Part shown: positions 1 through 9,600 of the stretch, piece by piece
How positions within the stretch are numbered: position 1 is the first letter of the stretch
Layout of the letters: every line of letters begins with the position of its first letter
DNA from: Theristus sp. LFF4_11
Lineage: Eukaryota > Nematoda > Chromadorea > Monhysterida > Xyalidae
Length of the DNA stretch: 64,000 nt
Assembly (NCBI GenBank): GCA_030248135.1
Contig: JASANC010003703.1
Location: forward strand, 1-64,000
Reading direction: 5' to 3'
Notes under the pieces: generated by a model
Told to the model about the DNA's origin: nothing
The model's database searches: none
Seen by the model: only the letters and a program-made list of their open reading frames with translations
Made by a program: the position numbers and the translations under genes

Positions 1-144
1 GGGTTCTAAGAAAAAAATAATTACTAATCAATAAACAAGAAGACAACTTTTTGAGAAAAAAATGAAAACTCGTGTGCGAGCATAACAATAGGAATAATAT
101 AACCAGTTGCGTGCGACAAAGACAATGACAAAGCACCAATATTT

Positions 145-345
145 CGTGGGCCGCAATCGTCCCAGCCCGCAATCGTCCCTGGTCGCAATGGTCCCTGGCC
201 GCAATCGTCCCTGGCCGCAATTGTCCCTGGCCGCAATCGTCCCTGGCCGCAATCCTTCAAACCGTGATCCTTCATGCCGCAATCGTCCTAGGCCGCGATC
301 CTTCAGGCCGCGATGCTTCGGCCGCAATGCTTCGGGCTCTATCTA
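145..345. repeat. 16-bp GGCCGCAAT minisatellite
   Basis: About a dozen units of a 16-bp motif (GGCCGCAATCGTCCCT and variants) run in tandem and degrade to GGCCGCGAT-type units at the right. All long reading frames here are by-products of the repeat. No gene is seen in 1-1124. Confidence 0.9.
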
Positions 346-659
346 ATGGGCCGCAATCGAACGCACACCTTTGTGAAAGCGAACAGTTGGAATTTGAGTT
401 CGAAAATTGATGCAAAACCTTGTTTCTGATTTGGGAGGCACAGAAAGACAAAAAGCATCAGTTTTGCCGTTCCATGTCTGCCAAACTGGCTCCACAGCCA
501 TTTACAAATTTCCAAGGATAAGCAGAGGAGAAATATGATCTGGACAGTGGATCCTGGTCGCCGCCGTCGTCGTGGTTGTAAAACCAAAAATTCCGCCATA
601 AAAACTGCTGCTTTTTATTTTTCTGTGTCTCCCAAATCAGAAATAAGGTTTTACATTTA
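346..659. other. spacer between two minisatellite blocks, no gene seen
   Basis: Unique-looking sequence between the two GGCCGCAAT blocks. Its open frames show no domain, signal peptide or splice context that I recognise. Confidence 0.5.
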
Positions 660-1010
660 TTTCCCAACTCATGGGCCACAATCGTCCCGCGCCGCAATTG
701 TCCCAGGCCGCAATCCTCCCAGGCCGCAATCGTTCCAGGCCGCAATCTTCCAGGCCGCTATTGTCCAGGCCGCGATGCTCCAGCCGCTATCGTCCAGACC
801 GCTATACTTCGGCTGCAATCGTGCCGCGCCGCAATTGTCCCAGGCCGCAATCCTCCCAGACCGCAATCCTCCCAGGCAGCAATCGCCCCGGCCCGCAATC
901 TTCCAGGCCGCGATTGTCCAGGCCGCGATGCTCCGGCCGCTATCGTCCAGGCCACAATCCTTCAGGCCGCTATACTTCGGCCGCAAAAGACCATTTGCCG
1001 TACAAATGCT
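660..1010. repeat. second GGCCGCAAT minisatellite block
   Basis: The same 15-16-bp GGCCGCAAT(C/T)(G/C)TCC units as in 145-345, with about 20 imperfect copies and a longer-range repetition of GGCCGCTAT/GATGCTCC variants. Non-coding by inspection. Confidence 0.9.
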
Positions 1011-1124
1011 CGCACATCAAAAATCAAAAAAACCAAAAAAAAGATTAAATTTCTTTTTGAACTTGACATTCAGGCAAAACCACCAGCCAATCAGCTAATA
1101 CTACAAATTATCTAGGACGACTAT

Positions 1125-1255
1125 AGTTTAAAAACACACGTCAAATTTAACACACAATTACATAGGTTTCTGAACGGCTTTGATTTTTTATTCAAATTTT
1201 GCGCGCTCCTTGCAGCCTGAAAAAAGCTGCCATGTTTAATCCGGCCGTTACGTAA
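1125..1255 (+). mobile_element. MITE family A, half copy
   Basis: It matches one half of the MITE seen complete at 22790-23059 and 56054-56319: a TTTAAAAA..ACACGTCAAATTTA segment, a TTTCTGAACG..TTTTATTCAAATTT segment, GCGCGCTCCTTGC, AAAAAAGCTGCCATGTTTAAT and a final GGCC terminal inverted repeat. The other half, with the CAGACTAGGAGTTG motif, is missing. It ends about 12 bp past the stop codon of the minus-strand GPCR, so it forms that gene's presumed 3' UTR. Confidence 0.85.
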
Positions 1256-1266
1256 ATTAGCCTGGG

Positions 1267-2319
1267 TCACTGTTTTATTTGAATGTTTTCAACGACGTCA
1301 GTCCACCACTGCTGAACGCCAAACAGCTTCGTGACAGCCTGTCGAAATTCGCCAATATTCCAGACGTAAATGTAAAAATTTAGTGACGAATCCACCAGCG
1401 AGGCCAGCTCAGCAAATCGACTCAACACCGGCTGCCAATGTACGCCAACGCCTAACAATTGTCTCAAGATGATCACTGTCGTCATGGGCACCACCAACAA
1501 CACCACGCAACTGCCGACGATCATTAGCGCGGTCGCCAGCAGTTCGCGTTCTTGTTGTTGTTTCGCCAGCATCAGTTCGTTGTTCTCATGCACCAGGTTC
1601 TTCATGAACGCCATCGATCGTTGGTATTGTCGGTAGATCAACAGATACGTGACGAAAAGAGCCAGCGTGTTGGCGAGCATCATGGCGAACGTACAGTTGA
1701 CCAATGGTGGTGGGCGGACGGGGTTGGTTGGACAGTAGAACGCAGACTGATCACTGTTGCTGATAGTGAGATTATGGTGAATGCGCGGTGCATGATCATC
1801 TTCAGTGTACTGCACGGTGCTCCACTCGATCACCGCAATCAACACCAGAGCGAACGCAACCGCCGCGGTCATCTTGCGATGCGGCAGCGCGTCATAAGGC
1901 AGCGGCGACCTCGAGCCAACCAAACGAACGCCGCCGATGTACAGCATGAAACGGAGTATCAGTTGGTTGATGACGAGACGAGCCATGGTGAACGCGCACA
2001 CCAACTGGTGGGCGGCTAGCTCGAGCAGCTTGTGTAGATGAAACATCGCCGTTAGTGGCTCTATTAAACTGCGCGCGCAACGAGCGAAATCGAATACGCT
2101 CAGCGTCATCAAGGAGGCTGATTCGGAGCGGAGGCGTAACGCCGGATAGTAGAGATAGACGGCGACGATCAGCGCGTTGCTGACGAGACCGAAACTGCCG
2201 ACGATGCCGACGAAGAACAGCTGAACGCGTTCAACGACGATTACGGCCAGCTGGTCAGCGGCTGCGATGCTCCGCTCAGTTGGCTCGGCGTTGTTTGTTG
2301 TGTTTGCAAGTGCACTCAT
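1267..2319 (-). CDS. intronless rhodopsin-like (class A) GPCR, orphan
   Basis: A single 350-residue open frame with seven hydrophobic segments: TM1 about 33-57 (GSFGLVSNALIVAVYLYY), TM2 about 70-95, TM3 about 105-130 starting at a conserved-type cysteine (HQLVCAFTMARL), TM4 about 150-172, an extracellular loop with a Cys pair and N-glycosylation sites (NLT, NCT), TM5 about 213-235, TM6 about 263-287 and TM7 ending SSLNFYIYVWNIGEFR. The last motif stands where NPxxY and the helix-8 start are expected. The N-terminus has an N-glycosylation sequon and no cleavable signal. The DRY motif after TM3 is replaced (LRFMLY), so the receptor is divergent and its ligand cannot be named; a peptide-receptor relative is most likely. 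The start is the first Met of the frame. The stop is followed 12 bp later by a MITE, and an AATAAA overlaps the stop codon (ATAAAACAGTGA context). It lies head-to-head with the IR-like gene, 478 bp away. Confidence 0.85.
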   Translation of the reverse strand: MSALANTTNNAEPTERSIAAADQLAVIVVERVQLFFVGIVGSFGLVSNALIVAVYLYYPALRLRSESASLMTLSVFDFARCARSLIEPLTAMFHLHKLLELAAHQLVCAFTMARLVINQLILRFMLYIGGVRLVGSRSPLPYDALPHRKMTAAVAFALVLIAVIEWSTVQYTEDDHAPRIHHNLTISNSDQSAFYCPTNPVRPPPLVNCTFAMMLANTLALFVTYLLIYRQYQRSMAFMKNLVHENNELMLAKQQQERELLATALMIVGSCVVLLVVPMTTVIILRQLLGVGVHWQPVLSRFAELASLVDSSLNFYIYVWNIGEFRQAVTKLFGVQQWWTDVVENIQIKQ

Positions 2320-2690
2320 CGACTCGAACTAACGTCGTTTTGGTTTGTCTGCGAAATAAAGCACAAAAATGCATTTTTTCACAGCTTTGTTCAGTTTTTC
2401 TTGAAACAAGACAAAAACGGTTCCACTTACCCATGTATAAGCCTCGGTGATTTCTAAAAACCGAACGAAACTTCTTTCAACCTGCAGACGATCTGTGGCA
2501 GAAAACCAAGTGTTCCGTGAATTTTATTATACAAGCGTAAACAAGAGTGAATTAAATACACTGTATTTGATTTTCGACGCAACGAAATCGTCAATGTCAA
2601 TAACAGTAATCAGACGGACTTATCGAATAAGCACTGCTTTTTAATTAATCTCTGTGAGCACAAACATAAATATTTTTGTGACATACCCCC

Positions 2691-2698
2691 TATATAAA
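2691..2698 (+). promoter_or_regulatory. TATA box upstream of the IR-like gene
   Basis: CCCCCTATATAAACA is a near-perfect TATA element about 100 bp before the proposed start codon at 2798. A start of transcription near 2720 would give a short 5' UTR. It lies inside the short divergent interval shared with the minus-strand GPCR. Functional use is inferred only from sequence and position. Confidence 0.55.
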
Positions 2699-2797
2699 CA
2701 CCTGCGCGTCAAAGCTCATCTGATATGCAGTGCATAACTTGTATGACTGTATTATTTTTCTTATTAAAAGTGCACTCGTCTCAGTGTACGTGCAACC

Positions 2798-5700
2798 ATG
2801 CACTCACCGAACTCGTTCTATTTTTCTAGCGGCGTGTCGTGCGGCTCGTCGAATGTCATCAGCTATTGCTTGGATTGCAGCAAACGGCTGAATGTTAGTT
2901 GACTGTTTGGCAGTTGCGTTGCATTAGCAGCAGTCCGTCAATATTTACTGAAGTGATACGGTACTTGACTTACAGTCCATCTGGATAAGATACGCAACTA
3001 GCTGATTGATTGGTCAAGGCAATTTTCAGCGCTGATTGGTTGGTCACAGCATGTGCGAAATTCTGCAGAAACAAAAAATCAGAGGCTACAAAGTCTTCCG
3101 CATTTTTAGATAATTTCTTAATTTGGACCAAACCCAAAAGTTTTTTTGAATTTTCTGAACTGTTTAATCAGGATGCGAGTAACACGATCTGGTTTTCGAT
3201 GAATTTCGATGATTTCGATGCCACGCAGCTTTGTGCAAATACCGCATGTTCTGTTTTCTTTTTTAACCAGCAAGCAATGTCCTTGTTAAAAAAGCAATGT
3301 CCCTGTTAAACCAATAAAAACGAGATATCTGCAAACTGTTCATCACGGAGCGATGTTTATTTTCCTTTTTAACTTATCAATTTTGTTCAGCTTCGTTTGA
3401 AGAATCATTTGAAAAGTTTGAAAAATATTGCAAGCAACCACCAGTCATGCGCGTTGGGATCAGCTATGCAATGAGACATCATCAACATGCGTTCATCAAG
3501 GAACCAATGTTGAAATGGCTGGAATTGTTGTTGAACACGATGAACGAACCGCTGCAGTTGGTGCCTTTTGACAGGAACCTCTCATTCGGTGGTGTGGACG
3601 GCGACGGTCGTATTTCTGGCCAATTCATGAAGGTGAGGACTTTAAAAGCGGTCTTTGCTTTTTGGCCGAATTTTAGCGGTGAGTTAAAACAACTCGCTCT
3701 GAAATCAAACAGCGAACGCTGAAATAGCTGAAAATACTATTCACTAAGCTAAAGCGAACGTACTTTGCATTCAGGCGATGTTTTTAGCCAGGGCTAACCC
3801 TGAAAAGCGCTCAGAACGGGTAGGTCGTCCATCGAGTTTTCTCTGTCAATAAGTGCCTATGCAGCCCTCGGCGGGGCTCGATCCACCGAACGCAAAAACA
3901 ATAGTCTAACGTGTTACCACCCAGGCCACGACGGTGACAACCCTCGCTGGAGAAGCTAGCAAAGCATGGAGAAGCTCTTCACAACCACTTCCACCAACGT
4001 AGAGCAACGCAGTACACGAGTTGTGTGGAATAGCTGCGGTGGAAGTTTTGCAGTCAGTCAGACAGTCTTATTCTGCAGTGCACGGCATAATACCGGAGAA
4101 GTATGAGTAGGCAACAAAAAACACATAACAGAAGCAGAAAACACACAATAAAAACAAAAGAAAATTTTGCAGTAAATTTTTCTAAATTTTCCTCAGCCCC
4201 CCCCCCTGAAAACTGTTTTTGACGACGTTCCGTTGCAGGTGCACGACGGCACCGTGGACACGTTGGCCGAACTGATCGCCGTGAACAGCGTGCGTGCCGA
4301 GCGCTTCTTCTTCACGTACCCACTGACGACCGTGAAGGCCGAATTCGTCGCGCATCGTCCTCTGAACGCCTCGATCAGTGTCGCCGACGAGGCGTCGAAG
4401 CTGCTGAACATCTTCCAACCAGCCGTCTGGCTGTGCATCGTGACGCTGCTGGCGTTGCTGGCAGCCGCCGTCTACGTTGGCAACGTTCTCGGCACCGTGC
4501 ACGCTCGTACGCCCTCGCTGATTCCATGGGAGACCTACAAACATTTCGTCAATCAGCACACCATGTGGATCGAGTCGGCGTCACTGAAGACCTGGGCCAG
4601 TTTTATGAAGTTCTCCGAAAGCTTGGTTTGTGCAATGTGGTGGTCGTTCGTGAAAACACACTTTCTGTGGCCACCACATTTGTTTCACTTGCTAACGGGC
4701 GAATGACGCTTATAAAACTGGCCCTTTAGCTCTCTGCTTTTATCCGTCGGCTTGTTGACCATGTTCACGTTGGTACTCTACCAAGGGTATCTCTTGACGA
4801 CCTTGGTCAAACCTTCGCCCTATGAACCTCCCATTCACGATGTTGAACAACTGATAGAGCACATCAACGACGATCGCCTGACATTGCTGTTTGACTCGCC
4901 ACACGACGCCTATGTCTATGAAGTGTATTCGTCGTCGCACGGCAACATGGTGAAGCTGCGGGCAGCACTCGACAAACACCCGCCGTTGTTCAACAGGTAC
5001 AGGCTGCAGTGCACACTCACCCCCCCCCCCCCCGCTATGCGAAGTGAGCGGTTGACGTAGAGCTCTTGTGGACCGGAACTCCTGTTGCTCTGACCAGACC
5101 GAACACCACATAGTCTCAAAAATGATGCGTACTTGAAAGATGGTGTTTTTGTCAGCAACATCAGAAAACGTCGGCAACACCTGCTTTCACGAAAGTTGCA
5201 TAAGTTACACTACCAGACGAGCGTGATTAACCACATGTGGTGACACCACTATACATACATAGTACATACATACATATAGATACATACGTACATGTATGCA
5301 TAAAAGCGTAAAAACGTTAGTTTTCGCAGGGATGAACAGAACGGGCCGTCAATGCCGCGCGAGCGTCTGGTCCATTTGACGGCCGATGCCAGCCGCTGGC
5401 TGTCACCAGTGTTCGAGTGTGGTACGTTTGCGATTCGCACACACGAATTCCGCCAGATCCCATGGGCGTACATGTTTGCGCGAGACAACTGGCAAATGGC
5501 CGGTTGGTTTGGCATGTATAATCGAACTCTAAATTATTGGGAATCAGCTGATTGGTTGGTGATCACGTAATGCATGTTTTCTGCGCAAACCAAACTCCGC
5601 CCCCACAGCGATTTCTGCACAGAAAGCATGCATCACGTGATCACCCATGCTACGCTGATTCCCCATAATTTAGAGTTCGACCGTGTATTCAGATTAGCAA

Positions 5701-6059
5701 TCTGATCGATCGTAATCACCATGCGTTGTAATACTGAGCGCGCTGAAAAAAACTGCTGTTTCAAAATGTTTGCACACACAACAGAACGCCTGAGCGCTGC
5801 CATCGCCGACAACTACCAGCTGATACAGAACGTGTTCAGCGTGATTGAGCAAGACGCGAAGCGCAACGAGCGACGCTGCGAGGATGAAGCGAACGCTGAG
5901 AAACAGGCCATAGGACAGCCGTTGGCGATCGCAACGCTGCTCGGCGCATTCCTGCTGCTGGCTGGGGGCGTTTTGGTGTCGTTCATGGTGTTCACGACTG
6001 AGAAATGCATTCGGCATCTGACAGCTCGAAACTCATACACTTTATGTTTCTTTAACTGA
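2798..6059 (+). CDS. ionotropic receptor (IR/iGluR-like) subunit without an amino-terminal domain
   Basis: Ligand-gated channel subunit of the plasma membrane, about 471 residues. Proposed exons are 2798-2893, 3435-3632, 4239-4645, 4730-4996, 5330-5502 and 5785-6059, and all junction phases agree. The S1 ligand-binding lobe begins at MRVGISYA (about residue 37). The segment ELIAVNSVRAERFFFTYPL fits the iGluR S1 strand that carries the ligand-binding arginine (R117 or R120). M1 is about 160-181 (PAVWLCIVTLLALLAAAVYV), the pore region about 206-230, M3 about 231-258 (SLLLSVGLLTMFTLVLYQGY), the S2 lobe from PSPYEPPIHDVEQL, and M4 about 425-450 (ATLLGAFLLLAGGVLVSFMVF). The SYTANLAAF gate motif of classical iGluRs is absent (LYQGYLLTTLV), and there is no large amino-terminal domain. 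Both features fit the divergent protostome IR subfamily. Exon 1 is the weakest part: no clear signal peptide is visible, and a different first exon is possible. The donor at 4645 was chosen by phase and by the M3 alignment. Confidence 0.8.
3774..3941 (-). mobile_element. tRNA-derived SINE, family 1
   Basis: On the minus strand it reads: a tRNA-like head (GGCCTGGGTGGTAACACGTTAG), a box-B-like GGATCGAGCCCC, then CGCCGAGGG, a body, and the tail GGGTTAGCCCTGGCTAAAAACATCGCC. Two further copies with the same head, box B and tail are at 11585-11745 and 14838-14960. It lies in intron 2 of the IR-like gene. Confidence 0.75.
5522..5680. mobile_element. small foldback MITE in an intron of the IR-like gene
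   Basis: The left arm starts TCGAACTCTAAATTATTGGG and includes GGTGATCACGT; the right arm is its near reverse complement, ending CCCCATAATTTAGAGTTCGA. The whole 159-bp block is an imperfect inverted repeat around a GC-rich centre. It occupies over half of the 282-bp intron between 5502 and 5785. Confidence 0.75.
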
Positions 6060-6221
6060 CAGGATTATTTTGCAACATTTTTTAATGTTATGACACCGAC
6101 TGTAGTCGTATTCAGTTTGAACGTGTTATCATTTGTCTGTGATCCCACTGAAGGGCTTTTGATTTTTTTACTATTCGTTTTTTCAATTGACGATACATGA
6201 TTGACAAAGAGTTTCGGCAAG

Positions 6222-6227
6222 AATAAA
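6222..6227 (+). terminator. poly(A) signal AATAAA of the IR-like gene
   Basis: The first AATAAA after the stop codon at 6057-6059, 163 nt downstream, followed by a T-rich stretch. It is the likely 3' end, before the convergent mGluR-like gene. Confidence 0.6.
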
Positions 6228-6574
6228 GCTTTTTTTGCTCAACAGAAAAACGTTCAAATAGAAATCTAGAAGCGATGCTGTATCTACAGTATCACCCGAT
6301 TTGTATCACAACAGTTGGTGCATAGCTCGGTTACTGTCACAGCGTCCGTTTGCGTGCCGCGATGGCGCTTGAATGCACACGAGTCCACAATGTTACCAGT
6401 TGAGTCGGCTGAAAAACAAAACACAACAGAAAGCAGTGATTCAAAGAGCTCAGCAGAAGTTTCAAAATGTAGCAGTTGTGTTTTCTAAGAATGCCAAGAT
6501 AATTCCCAAGGGTGTGCAAGGGAGTCAGAATGAACAAAATGAAAGAAGAAAAAATGAAAAGAACAGTATGGTAC

Positions 6575-6696
6575 GAAGATCAATTAGTTTAAAAAAACAC
6601 GTCAAATTCGACACATTATTGGGTTTCTGAACATCTTTTGTCTTTCATTCAAATTTCGCGCGTTCCTTGCTACCATGTTTAATCGGCCATTCTGTA
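6575..6696 (+). mobile_element. MITE family A, half copy forming the 3' end of the mGluR-like gene
   Basis: The same half-element as at 1125-1255: AGTTTAAAAAAACACGTCAAA, GGGTTTCTGAACATC, GCGCGTTCCTTGC, CCATGTTTAATCGGCCATTCTGTA. The minus-strand gene runs into its terminal inverted repeat; the last 16 or so codons and the stop of the open frame are MITE sequence. Confidence 0.85.
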
Positions 6697-9600
6697 CTCA
6701 CCAAAAACTCACCATTAGTACTATCGATCATCGCCTGTCGTTCACCATCCGACTCGACCGCCTGATCAACATTAGAGCGTCTATTGATTTTCATCTCGAC
6801 CACCAGTCGGCCGTTCGCTGCGCTCAGCTGCTGATGACTACTCCCACTGGCATTGTTGTTGTTGTTGTTCAGCAGTCCGACGGCGTCTTCGTTGCGACGA
6901 TCACGAATGGTCGCCAAATTCTCCAGACTGCGATTCACAGCGGCCGCCTCCGCCGTCGACTTGTGACGTTTCTGATTCTGCTCGAACGAGGCGCTATGCC
7001 CGGGTGGCACCGTGCCGGCGCGCCTGCCCATGACGACCTCGCGCGTGTTCTTGTGCGGTCGGCAGAGCACGATGTAGAACTTCGGCACGAACATGCACAG
7101 CAGTGTTACGGTGGCGTTCAGCGACAACGCGGCGACCAGCGAGAACAGGCGGATCGGAATCTCCTCGGTCGCGAATAGCATTGGTACGAACGCGATCCAC
7201 ACGATCAACGTCGAGCACAGGGTGATCAGGATGTAGCGCGTCTCGTTGAATTGGCCGGGCATCTTGCGCGCCTGCAACAGTTGTGAACAAAAGTCATGAA
7301 CAAATATGTGCTATCGCGGCCCAGGAGATCGCGGCCCGAAGTATCGCGGCTCGGGACGAACGCGGGCTGTGACGATCTCAGGCCGCGATAGTTTGGCCGC
7401 GACTGTCGAGACGCGATCTAATGGGCCGCGATCTAACGCATGCTGTCGTGCACATAATAGCGGCCCAAGTGCATACGTTTCAAAATTTCAGCTTCATACA
7501 CTGCATTGCTGTGCAATCCAAAAAGTTTCAAATCAACATGTTGAAATCAACTGGAGCAACACAAAAAAACCTTGAATGCATAGATGGCAGTGAGCATCAG
7601 CAGTATGAATGGGAACATGAGCGCGATGAGCATGTCGTAGTCCTCGAACGCCTCGCAGTATATGTAGACGGCGATCGTGTGCTCATGGTGGTCGATCGCG
7701 TGCCGATAGTCGATCCGTGGACTCCGAAGCAGCAGCCAAACAAAGTTCAGTATCAACTGAAAAGAGCAGGAAATGGTGATTCAGCAATTGGAAAGCATAT
7801 ATTCAGTCAAAAAACGAGCGACACAACCTGGAATGCGATGATCAGACACGCGAGTCCCACTTGCGACACGGGACTGACCATGATCGGTCGTCGCAGTTTG
7901 TGCGAGCGCTTCGACTGATCGGTGAGCTTGAAGATGCGCACGATTCGGTTGGTCTTCACGAAGATGGCCGAATAACAGACCGTATAGCCGCTGCCGTAGA
8001 AGAAGCGGATCAGCGCGCACGTCAGCTCGGCGGGCGGCATCAGCAGTAACAGCACAGTGACGTAGCACAGGCAAATGCCGGCCAGTAGAACGGCCATCAG
8101 TTCACGACCTGGAGAACGCAATTTGCAGCGACAATATTCAAAGACAAAACGTGTCAGTGTCCGTTTGCGACAAACTTGCTGCTTTGATGATTGGTGTGCT
8201 TGCGAACGCGATCACTAGGACCAACGAGGCAGCTGTGATCAACGAACCAACGACGGCCAGCGCGGCAGCGGCGCCGACCAGTGGGTCGCTGATGCCGACG
8301 ACGACCGGGTCAGCCTGGCGCAATAATATCATAAATATTCATGAAATCAAAGAGCAAGCAAATTGTTAAACCATGTTGGTTGACACAATCAAATAAAAGT
8401 ACAATCAAACAGAAAATGAAAAGGAATACAAGTTTAGACTTGAAAAATACGGGACGTGCACACCTCCACGCAGCTGTTTTGAAACTGGTTTGGCTTGTGA
8501 AACGTTCGATTATAACTGTGCGGATTGTCCTGCGTGTCGCAGTGGGCACAGTGGGTTTTGTTCGCTTGGTACATCGGGAACGGACACCGGACGCAGTCCC
8601 AGCAACATTTGTCTCTTTGTTGGTATCTGAAAAAGCGTCAAACTTTTATCGTGGGACGCGCGGCAGCGCAGTCCCACAATATTATTTCAGAAAGCTCATT
8701 GCGAATATTTTGAAATTTCAATCGACCATAACATTCATGATAAATGACTAAACCAAGAAATGCTATTTGCTGTGCTAAGGTGGCCCGATACCCTATCCAT
8801 CCAAACCAAAAAATTAAACATCGGTTGCTTCTGTGATTTTACAGAACAAAAAAACCGAAAAAAAATTCAGGTTGTTGTTGTTGTCGTTGTTGTTGTTGTT
8901 GTCGACCGTTTCGGTGTCCACAAAAAATCTAAAGTTGTGTTCAAATTCGAATTCCAAATTGTACGGTATCCTATGTAATCGACCATGCTGCGTCTGATAG
9001 GCTAGGTGCCGAATTGTGAAAAAACTGTTTTTACCCGTGCCGGGTATAAAAAGAGTGCCCGTTAAGGGGTTTCCTGGTAAAAATCGTTGTTCTAATTTCA
9101 TATTCCACGGTATTCATGTAATCGACCATGCTGCGTCTGATAGGCTAAGTGCTGAATTGTGAAACATTGTTTTTTTACCTGTGCCGGGGTTGAAAAGGGT
9201 ACTGTTTTTACCCGTGCCTGGTATAAAAAGGGTCCCCGGAAGGGTTTCCTCCTAAAAAACGTTGTTCTGATTTCAAATTCCACGGTATCCATGTAATCGA
9301 CTATGCTGCGTCTGATAGGCTATAGTTTAGGTGCCAAATAGCGAAAAGCTGATATTAACCCGTGCCTGGGTTGAAAAGGGTCCCCGTAAAGGGTTTCCTC
9401 CTAAAAAACGTTGTTCTGATATCAAATTCCACAGTATCCATGTAATCGACTATGCTGCGTCTGATAGGCTATAGTTTAGGTGCCAAATAGCGAAAAGCTG
9501 ATATTAACCCGTGCCTGGGTTGAAAAGGGTCCCCGTAAAGGGTTTCCTCCTAAAAAACGTTGTTCTGATTTCAGATTCCACGGTATCCATGTAATCGACT

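Noticed and set aside
535..1098. A 187-codon frame and its shadows over the GGCCGCAAT blocks
   Set aside because: Produced by a 16-bp minisatellite; composition is purely repeat-driven.
4182..4559. Minus-strand frames opposite the IR-like exon
   Set aside because: Antisense shadows of a GC-rich exon whose plus-strand reading has clear domain homology.
8814..9292. Minus-strand frames with repeated HLAYQTQHGRL motifs as a repeat protein
   Set aside because: The repetition follows the 149-bp satellite, and the frame is broken between copies.
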